NCBI GenBank assembly: GCA_001643675.2
Contig: LSRY02000035.1
Location: 868,001-932,000 of the forward strand
Direction: 5' to 3'
DNA length: 64,000 nt
DNA from: Monocercomonoides exilis
Taxonomy: Eukaryota; Preaxostyla; Oxymonadida; Polymastigidae
Part shown: positions 41,661-52,900 of the stretch, piece after piece
How the letters are laid out: the number at the start of each line of letters is the position of its first letter
How positions within the stretch are numbered: position 1 is the first letter of the stretch
Translations under genes and position numbers: made by a program
The notes under the pieces: model-generated
What the model was told of the DNA's origin: nothing
What the model saw: only the letters and a program-made list of their open reading frames with translations
The model's database searches: none

Positions 41661-43306
41661 GTATAAATAAAATGAGTATTTAAAAAACCAATTTGATCAA
41701 AATTTTTTGAATAATATGTGATAAAAAACAAATTATGCAAATTGCACATTTCTAAGCTTTTCAATTTCTTTATGTGACGCTAACACATTTATATTTTACA
41801 AAATGAAATCAAACAAAAATTTCTGAAAAATGAAGATAACTGTAACATTTTGAAAATTTTGTTAATTCAGTTGTTTGGCATCTTCAAAATAAGTTTTTTT
41901 GAAAGCCTTCACCAAATTATTGTATTTATAATTCATATCTCGTTTTCTTTTTAACACGGTGTTGAATTCAAACTTTTTTTTGAAATAATAATAATAATAA
42001 TAATAATAATATTTTTTTTTTTTCAAGTTGTTGTTGTTGTTGTTGTTTCAACGCATTCAAAATTGAAAAAATAAATAAATAAAAGGGATGTTAAACTGGA
42101 AATCGCTCAATTTCATATATTTTTTTAACTGTTCGTTTCGAATATTTTTAATGATTACTATTAAAATCTTTTGCATGATTTAATTTTTTCGAAGTGAAAA
42201 TTCTTTATAAAATGTTTTTCAACTAATTGAATATACACGTTATTTCTTTATTTTCATATAAAACGAATAGGAAATTGGTGATTAGAAAAAAATTGAAAAA
42301 TAAAAATCCATTAAAAATTTCAATTTATGGTTATGGTTTTTATCAATAGCAAGTGAAATATTTATCTTCACTTCTGTTTGACTTCTTTATATTATCAAAA
42401 ATCTATTTTCTTTTAAAATGAATTCTTATTGAATGAGAAATCTTTTCTTGATAATAATAATTATTTCATCTTTTTCTATTTCACATTATTCTCCATTATT
42501 TCTTTATAAACGTCCGAATCACCGACACAACTCTCAGTTCTTTTTTCCTCTGGTGCATGTTTTCAAAAGTTCAAAAAACTGATCCTTTTCATGTTCGGAA
42601 TGCTATGTTTTTTTTTTAATATTTGATTTGATCAAACCCAAAATGTGATTATTTCATTCGATTTAGTAAAAAAAAACGGAAAACATAATCGGCATTATCA
42701 GGCATTTTTAAAATAACGTAAAGAATGTTCAAACTCACTTATGTTCGTGTCATAACAGAAAAAAAATAAGTTTTAAGGACTTCGATATTTTCCATAAATG
42801 CCAAATTATTATGTTAAGAAAAGTGATGATTCCAAAAAGAAAAAATGAAGTTAATTCTTTGTCTTTTTCATTGGTTAAAGAAACTGCTTTTAAATATTAT
42901 TATCTGAAATTATTATTCTCACACAAATGACAAAAAACTTTTATTGAATCCAACGTCTTGAAACTGGAGATGATTTCACAGTAAAAACCTGAAATAATAT
43001 GAGTAATTCTGTTTGAAAAGTCGCAAATGTTTAATTTGCAAATTAATCAAAAATTACATATTTTGCTCAAATTTTCGTTTCCACTTTCGAATCTTCTTTA
43101 GAATGTGTGAAATAGCATTGTTAAGTAATCAGTTCCATATTAATGATGTTTGGTGTATGAAAACAAAATTTTGAGTAATATATAAAAAATTTCATTTATT
43201 TGAAAATTAAACATTAACGACTTTTCAAAAAGAATTACAAATATGGCTTTTCAAAAACAAGAACATATTTTTCAAATGCATATTCCATATTTTCTGTCTG
43301 AGTAAA
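41661..43306. other. A/T-rich spacer with simple repeats
   Basis: No coding frame. Contains an AAT triplet array at 41984-42011, a poly-T run, and a TTG array at about 42026-42045. The promoter of the large minus-strand gene should lie next to 41661. Confidence 0.5.
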
Positions 43307-44190
43307 ACACCAAAAATTGTTCAAAGTCGAAAAACTTTCAAACAAAGTCGAAAGTTCGAAAAACTTCAAATTTTCAAAAAGTTGGCAATTATCAATAAAA
43401 GTCAAAATAACATTTTTATTGAAGAAATATGAATGGTATTTGTCATTTTAATGATTTTTCATCTCTTTTCCGAAATATTTTTGTGCTTCCTTTTGTCCAA
43501 TTGCAAAATCAAAATATGAGAGGAATTTAAACACATTTTATCTCATTTCTATTGTTTGTTCATGGCTTTTCAGAAGATTTGCTAAAGAAATATTTTGTTT
43601 CTAATAAACCAACTTTTTTAGAAAATGATGAAAACAGTTTAACGTCTCTTGTTTCGTGTTTTATAAAATAAAATACTCATTTGGTGTGAAATATTTCCTT
43701 TCAGGCATTTTCACTTAAAAATAATGCACTTTTCATTGACTTTATCAGAACACAAAACACAATAAAAATGGGTTCTTTATTTGACATTCGTGAAATGTCG
43801 CCACACTTTATGTTTTGTTTTCAACGATGCATGTTTGCAGATATTAAAATCAAATTTATTTCAAAATTTAAGAAAGTGAAATAAAGTTATGAGTGAAGCA
43901 ATTCTTTAATGCCTTGTGAAAAAAAAACTTGAAAATTAGTGTTTTCCCCCATTTCTAATAAAATGAAACAAATATTTAGTGTTTCGTTTCGTGTTTATTT
44001 TTGTGTTTATTTTTGGCTTGAAACAATCAAAATTCGCAGAAAACATTTTCACAAATATTGTGATAATTTTTTCTTTAATAAACGAATAATAATTTTCATC
44101 ACTTGAATAACCTTTATAAAACATTTATTTTTCATGATGAAAATTTCGATTTCGATTGAAAGTTTTTCGACTTTGAATTATTTTTGGTGT
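43307..44190. mobile_element. MITE-like element with 35-bp inverted repeats
   Basis: The 35-base segment at 43307-43341 (begins ACACCAAAAAT, ends GAAAAACTTTCAA) is inverted at 44156-44190 with two mismatches. The 884-bp interval has no transposase, so it would be a non-autonomous element. Most of its left-centre (about 43678-43957) is an inverted, diverged copy of part of the Merlin element at 45.28-45.55 kb. The interval may therefore be one element inserted into, or built from, another. No clear target duplication is seen. Confidence 0.45.
43678..43957 (+). repeat. Inverted diverged copy of Merlin non-coding region
   Basis: About 280 bp that align, reverse-complemented, with 45277-45553. 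Shared strings include TTTCAGGCATTTTCA versus TTCAGGCATTTTCA, GAAAGTGAAATAAAGTTATG, and GAGTGAAGCA. Divergence with small gaps indicates an older copy. The partner lies downstream of the transposase stop inside the Merlin element, so this is best read as a remnant of a related element in the opposite orientation. Confidence 0.6.
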
Positions 44191-44449
44191 AATTGATCGA
44201 GTATAATATTTGTGAGAAAAAATAAACGAGCCAAATTAAGTGAAATGCAAAGAGGGTTTGAAAACCATATAGATAGCTGATTTTGCCACCAATGAACATT
44301 CTGTTTTCTTTTTTATTGGTTAGAAAAATAATTTGAATTGATAATTTTGGAAAATCAATTTTTCGATGGATTTAGAGAAAATTATGACGATATGTTGCTG
44401 TTATATGTCAAAATTTTATTGATAAGTTCGTTTTATTGTATTTTCGATC
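44191..44449. other. A/T-rich spacer
   Basis: No coding frame or repeat recognised. Confidence 0.3.
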
Positions 44450-44601
44450 TAATAAAAAACATCATATTCCGATCAAATTTCTGTTCCCACTAATAAAACT
44501 TTGCTGTAATTGAAATAATATCATTGCTTAGGTTCTGTTTTCATGATTGCGAAATTTGACGAGTGGAAACAGAAATTTGATCGAAATATGAAATTTTTAT
44601 T
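44450..44601. repeat. Short inverted-repeat element, about 40-bp arms
   Basis: 44464-44491 (starts ATATTCCGATCAAATTTC) is inverted at 44562-44589 with two mismatches in 28, and looser pairing extends outward to about 44450 and 44601. The 70-base interior has no coding frame. The shape is that of a small foldback or MITE-type insertion. Confidence 0.5.
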
Positions 44602-44680
44602 AAATTTGAAAAATAAACAAAGGAACTTTTCAAAAAAATTTTCACATTAATAATATTTCTTTGCTAATAAAAACATTTAT

Positions 44681-44849
44681 TGTGTCATAAATCCGGGACA
44701 TGAAATCAATCCGAAACAACACTTTAAAATAAACTTCAATTTTGCATTTCGCTCATTTATTTAATACAAATAAATGAGCGAAATGCAAAATTGAAGTTTA
44801 TTTTAAAGTGTTGTTTCGGATTGATTTCATGTCCCGGATTTATGACACA
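44681..44849. repeat. Perfect 82-bp palindrome with 5-base loop
   Basis: Arms 44681-44762 and 44768-44849 are exact reverse complements. The loop is AATAC. The outer ends read TGTGTCATAAATCCGGGACA and its complement. The pairing ends abruptly at 44680 and 44850, where the flanking bases do not pair. The perfect match shows a recent origin or active correction between the arms. Confidence 0.95.
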
Positions 44850-45169
44850 TTATTCATTTTTTGACGTTTGCAACATGTGTTCATATTTTGAGCGTTTGTG
44901 AAAAAAAAATCACTGGGTGGCGACTTTTTTCTTCAGTCATATCATTATTTGTCTTTCATTTCATTTCAAAAAATATTTGTGAAGATTTTTTTGTTGAGAA
45001 AATGTAAGTTTTAATTAAGTGGAACAGAATTCACAAAGATTAAAATAAATTCCCATAGTGAATTATTATTCATACACATTCATTATTTTGAACCTATTCA
45101 CATATAAAAAATGCATATCAATCTCATTGAAATTAACAATATGAAAAACTTCAACGCATTATATTTATC
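44850..45169. other. A/T-rich spacer
   Basis: No coding frame or repeat recognised between the palindrome and the Merlin element. Confidence 0.3.
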
Positions 45170-45177
45170 AATAATGA

Positions 45178-46738
45178 GGTACAATCCCAATTGGCGGACA
45201 TAACCCATAATTATTTATTTGAAAAAAGAAAAAAGAAATAAATACAAATATAAAAATCATGTTTATTTGTTGAAGATATGGGGGAAAATACGGACTTTCA
45301 AGCTTTTTTTGCACAAAGCATTGAAAAAATGCTTCACTCATAACTTTATTTCACTTTCTTTGATTTCAAAATTAATTTGATTTTCAAATCTGCACACAGG
45401 CGTCGTTGAAATCAAAACAAAAATCATTGTGTCATTTCACGAATTTCAAAAAATGGGCTCATTTTCATTGTGTTTTTTGTTCTCAAAAAGTTAATCGAAA
45501 ATGCATAATTTTTCAATGAAAATGCCTGAAGAGAAATATTTTGCCCCATATGTTAAAAATGAAAAGTGCTGGTGGGTGCTGTACTTAGAAAATAAAATTA
45601 TAGACAAAAATATTTTTTTATTGTTTGTTCATAAAAAAATTAGTAAAGAATAACACTGAATGGCTTGAAAAATTAATGAATAGAAAACAATAACTTAGTG
45701 AGTTATGTGCTTTAACCTGCAGCATTCTGAATCATCGATATTTTTTATTTCATCTGAAAAAAGAAAAAAAAGTTAATTGACTTAAAAATTAAAATTTAAA
45801 ACTTCCATTTGTTTATAAATATTATTGACGGCCAAGGAATCCAAAAACGTGTAATAAGTGCTTTCTTCTTGCCTTTTGTAAGCGAAAGAATCCATGTAGG
45901 ATTGAATCACAGAATGTCTAACTCCATGTGGTGGTAAACTTTTACGAAACAAGGACCAGAGACCTTCTATACGGTTAGTGTGAGTGTTTGTATCTTTATT
46001 AATAAATGTTTTTTTGTGATTGACCATTCTATGTGTGTAACCAAGATTTTCCATTCCATTGTAGGCACGCCAGCTGTCACTGTTGATTATAGAACCCAAT
46101 TCAATGTTTCTTCTCACTGAAGAATGCAAAGTGTGCTTTTTTCTATCTGGAACCATTTCCATAAACATAATGCTTTTTCCTTTTCCTGTTTGAGGTAAGT
46201 CAATGCCACCGAAAACCCACTGTTGAGGTTTTTTTCTTCCTTTTTTATATTTTCTGCGAAATAATAGCATCTCATCTATTTGCACTATTCTATTGACTCC
46301 ACCAATCCTTCTCTTCATAATATGCATTTCCCGAGACACAGCGCTCCTAAAAAGAGAATAAATATGGCAAACCGTGTTTTTGGATAGATTTGTAAGTAAA
46401 GTTGCCTGTTTTGCTGTAATATTTATCCAAAAATATAGTGACAACTTCATAAATTGATGCATTTTTATTCGAATATTTTCAAATATTGTATTTTTTCTTA
46501 AGCTGACTGATTGGTGCTGGCAACGGTAGCGAAATCTTTCATCTACTTCTTTTTTGAATCCTATCATCTTTTTGCATTTGCTGCAGTAAATTTGCTTCTT
46601 AACCAAATTCCTTTCAACAAGAAAATCAACGGTTTTTTCTTCATCGTTGAAGGTTTGGCTCAATTTGGATATTTCTGATTTTTTATTTGAATTTTCCATA
46701 TTTAATAATGGGTTATGTCCACCTATTGGGATTGTACA
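45178..46738. mobile_element. Complete Merlin (IS1016/IS1595-like) DNA transposon
   Basis: 1,561 bp. The left end begins GGTACAATCCCAAT at 45178. The right end, reverse-complemented from 46738, begins TGTACAATCCCAAT. Similarity runs about 30 bp inward with few mismatches (left CAATTGGCGGACATAACCC, right CAATAGGTGGACATAACCC). The element carries one transposase gene on the minus strand (45782-46699). About 600 bp of A/T-rich non-coding DNA lies between the transposase stop and the left repeat; 45277-45553 of this is repeated, inverted, at 43.7-43.96 kb. Terminal repeats, target duplication and an unbroken transposase make this a structurally intact copy. Confidence 0.9.
45782..46699 (-). CDS. 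Merlin transposase (ISXO2-like DDE)
   Basis: 305 residues from Met at 46699. The longer frame that starts at 46759 is rejected because it would begin outside the element and translate the terminal repeat. An N-terminal zinc ribbon is suggested by C-x2-C (YCSKC) and a later Cys (RYRC). Catalytic residues are Asp142 (VQIDEMLL), Asp208 (INSDSWRAY) and Glu245 (NRIEGLWSLFRK), matching the DDE pattern of IS1595/Merlin enzymes, with VFGGID and DRKKHTL blocks between. No stop or frameshift is seen. It would excise and insert the surrounding element with an 8-bp staggered cut. Confidence 0.9.
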   Translation of the reverse strand: MENSNKKSEISKLSQTFNDEEKTVDFLVERNLVKKQIYCSKCKKMIGFKKEVDERFRYRCQHQSVSLRKNTIFENIRIKMHQFMKLSLYFWINITAKQATLLTNLSKNTVCHIYSLFRSAVSREMHIMKRRIGGVNRIVQIDEMLLFRRKYKKGRKKPQQWVFGGIDLPQTGKGKSIMFMEMVPDRKKHTLHSSVRRNIELGSIINSDSWRAYNGMENLGYTHRMVNHKKTFINKDTNTHTNRIEGLWSLFRKSLPPHGVRHSVIQSYMDSFAYKRQEESTYYTFLDSLAVNNIYKQMEVLNFNF

Positions 46739-46817
46739 AATAATGAAAATGGAAATCACGAAAGGTTATGGGTACAGAAAAAATAAAAGATTGTTTAATT
46801 CATATTTATCATTATTT

Positions 46818-48053
46818 ATGGAGAAAGAAAATTTCGTCATGAATGATTTGATAGTCCCGCAACAAATCAAAGAGTTTGCGATGGGGTTGTCAGAAGAGCA
46901 AAGAAGAAAATGCCTCTGTTTGTTTTTGAACAGCTCGCCAAATTTACCAATATCAACGGAGATGGAAAGATTTTCAGAATCTCTTGGCGTTTTGGAAAAA
47001 GCGGATTTTTGGAAGGCTGTATCGGAAGTTCAGGCTCAATCGACAAATCTTGTTCCATTGCCAAGCTTACCCACTTCTAACAACATTTGCGCATATCCTG
47101 CTGCTCCACCGAATCTCGAGGGAGTTAACAGTTCAGTGCCAGTTGCAAACGAAGTTAGTTGCGAACCTCCCATTAACTTAGGAGATGCAGCTCCGAAGAA
47201 TAAATGGGAATTAAGCTTTATTGCTCCAATCATTGACGAAGAAGGCGTTCCTTCTCCGCAATTCTTTTCTCAGCTGATGAAAGGTGAAATAGCAATAAAA
47301 GATCTGGAAAAAGAAAAGCCACCATTTTCAAGTTCAACAGCCGCTCAGCGTGAAGTTGCAAGGAATTCAATCAAAAACGACACATTTCGAAACGACAAAT
47401 GCTTGAATGAGGACCAAAAGGCTGTTGCAGCAGAATACAAACGAATTTGGGAAAAAGAGAAGAAGAGAGTTGATTGCAACAAAATGTTTCGTATCAGTGA
47501 TGTTTGCTTAATGAGTTGCCTTGTGGCTGTGCTAATTATTGGAATTGTCATATGGATTGCAGGATTAGCGATCTTGGGAAATGATTTATCATTTTAAAGC
47601 GGGCTAGCACTTATTATTGTTGGATCGCTAATTATTATTATCTCTGTTATCATGTTAATTTGCATGTGCTGCCCTTTCTGTATGAATTCTTTAGGAACGG
47701 AAAGAGATTTATCCTCGAATGAGTTTTATTGTGATTTGAAAGAATGTGTAAGGTTGTGTGTGGAAAAAAGAGTTAAGAATTGGAGGAGAAGAAAGGAATG
47801 GAGATGGCTTATGACAAGAAAAGAAAGAGAGGCTGAAGAAAAGATTGACAAAGAGGAGGAAGAAAGAAAGAAAAAGGAAGAAGATGAAAAATTGAGCCGT
47901 GAAGCTGCAATTGAAATGGAGAAACTTCAACTTAAGCGAGCATTTTCTGAAAATGATGAAGAAGTTAACAGCAAATATCATAATTGCAATCACAGTACTT
48001 TGATTGTTGTGGATGTTGGATCAGGAGCACTCAAAAAGGACGATGATTATTAG
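46818..48053 (+). pseudogene. Two-membrane-segment protein with an in-frame TAA between the segments
   Basis: From ATG 46818 (MEKENFVMNDL) the frame encodes a soluble part of about 220 residues, partly Pro-rich, then a charged stretch and a hydrophobic helix (LMSCLVAVLIIGIVIWIAGL). TAA follows at 47595-47597. The same frame continues without another stop to 48053, starting with a second helix (LALIIVGSLIIIISVIMLICMCCP), then a long Lys/Glu/Arg-rich coiled coil and a short tail. The two halves read as one hairpin membrane protein. The TAA makes it a probable pseudogene, unless readthrough occurs or the base is an error. The Merlin insertion ends 79 bp upstream and may have removed or displaced the original promoter or first codons. 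Met at 46743 or 46749 is an alternative start. No family recognised. Confidence 0.55.
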
Positions 48054-48789
48054 ACGTTGTGAATGATAGATTTTTTTCCATATGGATGAGAACGAGTCGC
48101 ATTTCTTTCTTTCTTTTGGGGAATTTTAAAATTGATGTTCAAACGCTTTTTTGGGTTTTTATTGCTTATTTTTGACGTTTAACTTTGTTTTATTTTGTTA
48201 AAATAATTTTTTCATTTTGAGTTAGAGTTTTTATATGTAAAATTTTTACAGATTGTTTTATGTGTATTGTTAAGTTTTTGTGAAACATGTTCAGTTTTCG
48301 TTAAAGATCTGCATTTGATTGATGAGGAATTTGGAAAATTAATTTTCCCCATCAACATCAAAAAATATGTACATTGATTTGTAAAATTCAAAACTAACAT
48401 TTCACTTTTTCTCTTTTTAGTGATTATGAATTTGAAAGAGCAATTTTTCTGTTCAAAAATTGAAATTTTATTGAAACAAGAGATCCAGTTTTTTTCAACT
48501 TAATTTCTGTGACAAGTTTACTGCTATTTTTAACTCATAAAAAAATTAGTGCCTTTTGAGAAAGAAAAGAAAATAAAAGAAAAGAAAGAATAAAAAAGCA
48601 AAGTCCTCAAATTTTTTGAATCAGTATACACAAATACGAAAAAGGTGAAATGCTTCCGAAAAGCGAAAGAGAGGGAGAACGAGAGAAAGAGAAAGAGAGA
48701 GGTTTTGCAGGAAATTAATGAGAAATGCAAAAATATACACAGAAGTGAGATGGAGGATGACATGACACAACGCAAACAGCGCAAAGCAC
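48054..48789. other. Spacer between convergent genes
   Basis: A/T-rich sequence holding the 3' ends of the membrane-protein gene (+) and TOR (-). No other gene recognised; frames over 48530-48899 are extensions or antisense of the last TOR exon. Confidence 0.5.
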
Positions 48790-49937
48790 TCACCAAATTG
48801 GACACCAACCCAGGAAGAGCTGGCACAGATTCTCAGGATTGGTCGCTTCCTCAATAAGAAAATGGACTTGCAAAGCTGGCGGTATCGTTTCTCCGCCAAA
48901 CTCCTTTCCTTTCAGCTTGTCTTCAACACGCGCAATGGCAATGTTCGCTTTCCCTTTTGTCTTTTCTCGATTAGCCTCTGCAGGAAACATCTGAGCTCTT
49001 GTGTTTGGCCTGCCGACCGTTCTGCCGTCGGCGCCTGTGTCCTGCTGGCTGAACGACAGCGGGTTGTCTACGCGCGACGCAGCGGGTGTGGCAGGGGCGT
49101 GTGTTTTGTCTGTATCCAGAGTGAACCAGTTGGCGAGCGGGTCGAGCACAAAGGCCTCCAGCATTGCCATGATGGACCCTTTGTTCACCCGCAGCACAGA
49201 CATGATCCGCTCGCAGCTGCGTCTGAAGGCCCCGCGGATGGCGCCGATGTCCATTGCGTTGATCATCATGCGCGTCAGACGGAACGGAACACACTCGGCA
49301 AACCTCTCTCTGTCCTTGGCCACTTCGAAGCAGTCGCCGAAGTCGATGTGCACCACCCGCGCTGTCTTCCGCTCGAGCATCAGATTGCTCGGGTGTCTGT
49401 CTCCCAGCCCCAGCACATGCCCCACAATGCTCATCGCGGCATTCGTCTGGGTGAATGAACGCCGCCGCTCAAACCAGGCATCGGTTGTCTGTTGGAAGAT
49501 AATTTGATAGATAGAGTTGAAGCAAAGAAAGAGATGAGATAAAAATGATTGATAAAAAAAGGAATAAAGCAAAACAGAGATATTTCAATGTATTAAAATA
49601 AAGAAGAATAAGAAATTTACAAAGAAATAATGAAAATAACAATCAATTGTACATACATCGCTGTCCAACCACAGGATGTCGTAGAGATCTCTTCCTGGAG
49701 TGTTTGCTGAAACCCAGTTCAGAACATCGAGTTTTTCCATTTTTGTCAGCAGTTCGTAGGCTGTTCTCTTTGGATCCTGATGCTGTGCAGGTGGGCAGAT
49801 CTCTTCGGCTATCATTAAATGCTGCAAAAGAATAACAAAAAATACGTTTGAATGAAAAATTGACAAAAAAGGTAGAAATAAATAAAAAAAGTATTTTCAG
49901 AAACAATACATTATTGGAATAAAAAAATCAATAATTT

Positions 49938-49968
<31 letters not shown>

Positions 49969-52900
49969 CCAATAATTTCAATCTCCATATCTTCCACACC
50001 TCCAAGTCTGTCTTTATTCCTCTGTCTGCTCTGTACTGCCTGATCAGTGCATGCATTGTGTCGTGGCTGTTGAGCATGCCAATCAGCCCCGAGTTCGAAG
50101 AGAGAGGCACCACCGGATACTTCCTGATGACCAGCCCTTCCATCATCTCTGTCTGGAAGATCGTGTTGATCAGCCCAAACAGCTGCATCACCCGCTCGTC
50201 CATCCTCAGATCCTCTCTTCCCTTCAGCAGGAACTGGAAGTGGCTCCCGTCTGATCCCCTCATCGTCAGCAGGCGCGGCCTCTGCTTCGACGAGAACACA
50301 GTCAGCGTCTTCTCAAAGGCAGCCACATTCACACGCGTCTTGTCGCTCAGCCGCGCATCGCCCGAGGTGGTGCCAGGGACGGCGATGTGGAAGCTGTCCT
50401 TCACATTCAGAATGGGCGAGTGCAGAGACAACTCGATGGTCTGGAACTTCGTGAAGCGCAGCATCTCATACCAGATCGTCTTGTATCGGTCCCATGCTGC
50501 CTCAAAGTTCACAATCTCTTTCGTTGCATCATATTTCTGGATAAATCATAATTTGAAGAAATTGAATCAAATAAAATAAATAAATAAATAAATAAAATGA
50601 AAGAAAAATCCATCTCAAAAAAAGGAAGCAATTAATGCCAAACCATCACGTATTGTTTAGCGTCGATAAGCTTCGCCTCAAAGTTAGTCATAAAGTTCAT
50701 CTCAGGAATGGTGTTGAGGTCGTATGCAAACTGCACAATGATCTCTTCCAAGTCGCTTCGGCTGAGCTGAGCCAGACTCAGCTTCCTTCCACCAGACAGA
50801 ACAGAAGAAGGGTGGAAGGCATCGAGAAAGCCAGCAGTTGATGGCTGGGTGGGAGCAGCAGTGACCAAGTCAGTGTTAGTGAGCGGGTAAGCAGAAGAGG
50901 AAGAAGCAGACGCAGAGGAAGAAGACGATGATGAGGCAGAAGCAGAGGAAGACTGCTGATAAGCAGAGGATGAGGCAGATGCCGACTGCGACTGCTGGCC
51001 AGCCATTGCAGCAGCTCCTGTCTGCTGTGGAGATGGTATCATTTCGAGCTCCTTCGGAATCTGCTCTTCTGGAATGTACTTGAGGAGGATCTCTCCCACC
51101 AGCATGCCCAGCCTTTCCTTCAGCTGCGCCAAGTTCTGCATCGCCTTTTTGTGGTCCTTTTTGGAGTCTGAGAGAAGCGAGTACAGATGGGTGATGTCGT
51201 TGAAGGCACCGTCGATGTCTCTCTGTGTGTAGTACTTCCCGCTGATCTCGTCGAGCGCATAGCACCACAGCTCCTCCATCGTCACAGCCACTCTGATCAG
51301 CTCGTGCCCAACAAGCTTCGCATCATACACAATCCCCTTCGATCTGTCCACCATCTTCTGCAGCACATGGTTCGCAATGTCCTTCCGCAGCCCGTTCTCC
51401 GACTTCGACGCGACAAGCAGAGGAAACAGGATCACATCTGGGTGTGTGCGTGAGATGCCGACGAGCAGCTCGTGCAGCTGTCCTCTCACTGGAATGTCCA
51501 GATCGAGCTGGGCGATGATCTGCGGAATGACAGCCACCCAAATGTCCTGGTGCGCCTTCGTCATCTCGTCGAAGGACGGCTTCAGCGAGTCAATCACAAA
51601 CAGCTTGTGGTACGTGGACAGCAAGTTCAGCAGCCTCAGCGTGTCCTGCAGAGTGCTCTTTGTGTTGTGGACGATGGCACGGGTGAATGCCTCGACTGTT
51701 CTGTACAGCAGCTTCAGCCAGTCGACAGAGTCCTTCAGCACCTGATTCTTCGTATATGCATCTGCCAGTGGAATGGCCGCATTTGGATTGCCAATCGCGT
51801 TCAGACGAGGACAGCAGCACCAATCAGAATCGCCTCCATTGCCACCCACACCGCTGCCGATGTTGTTGCTACTACTTGCACTTGCACTGTTCATTCCTCT
51901 GTTGAGTCCACGGAGTGCCCTGTTTGCATGGTAGTTGACTGCCTCTGACACGCGTTTCTCGAGCTCTTCCTCAAAGTTGGTGAATGTGCTCATCACAAAT
52001 GGCAGCCGGCGGAAGAGCATCAGAATCTCCTCCAGAAACGGCGTGAACTCGTCGCGCTTCTGTCTCTTGACCAGCTCGTTCGTCGCCATCGCCAGCTTGT
52101 GCCACGACTTGTGCCATGTAGGTGCACAGTCTCTGGCGTGGATGTAGCACACTGCTGCGTCTTTGATGTCCTCCAGAGCTTTGCTCGGCTGCAGCTGCAT
52201 TCCTCTCCGAAGCCACATCTTCGCATTGATCGTCGTCCGCTCGTTTGTCGTGTACATTGAAAGAATCTCCTTTGCATCTTCTTCCTGCCCATTCGCTAAG
52301 AGATGTCTGATCTCTGCATATTTCAGCTCCTTCAGCTGCCCCTGTTTCAGCGTCCTCCTTTCCCCAGTCTCTGTCGAGTTCCCACATATCTCTCCACTCA
52401 TCAGCTGGTTGAGCACATTCCATGCCATCGCCACGTGCCCGTCCTTTCTGCAGTACGATGAATACTTCAGCCACGACCGCAGATCATCTGAAGGAGACAC
52501 CACAAGCGAGCGAATGGCGAGTGAGTCCCGCCAGGCGAGGCTGTCGAACTTGGTTGCTTCGAGTCTGGTGCGCCACATCGTTGTCATCCGCTCCTTCACT
52601 TCGATGTTCGACTTGCACAGCAGAATCTCCTCCAGCTCCACCAGCTCCTGTGCGCGGAATGTGGTTGGGTAGATCCTGTCATAGGCAGCAGACGCTGTGG
52701 CTGCAGGATCTGCGCGGAGGGCGCTGCGTGCTTCTTTGATGAAGTTGTGTGCCTCTTCAGCCTGCCCATTGCGCACTGCCAGGACAGCCGAGAAGAACGA
52801 GTGGTCAGACGAGAACTTGTCCATCTCTTCCACAAACACCCCCATCTCCTCAAACTGATGCAGATGCAGTGCTGCCTGCGCCCCGAGTGTCGCCAGCTTC

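Larger units (their letters stand above)
45170..46746. repeat. 8-bp target-site duplication flanking the Merlin element
   Basis: The octamer AATAATGA occurs at 45170-45177 and again at 46739-46746, directly outside the terminal repeats. An 8-9 bp duplication is the known hallmark of Merlin/IS1016-type insertion. Undamaged copies on both sides indicate a recent event. Confidence 0.85.

Noticed and set aside
41984-42045. AAT and TTG arrays as a CRISPR or satellite
   Set aside because: They are plain triplet microsatellites with no spacers or higher-order unit.
46700-46759. Upstream start of the Merlin transposase at 46759 and of the membrane-protein frame at 46647
   Set aside because: Both would read through the transposon terminal repeat and target duplication, so they are chance extensions across the element boundary.
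32566-48053. Alternative genetic code with TAA/TAG as Gln (as in Streblomastix) to explain in-frame TAA codons
   Set aside because: Gln is encoded by CAA/CAG throughout PKS, POP1, TOR and TTLL, and none of these long conserved frames contains a TAA or TAG. One of the lesions is a TGA and another is a frameshift, which recoding would not explain.
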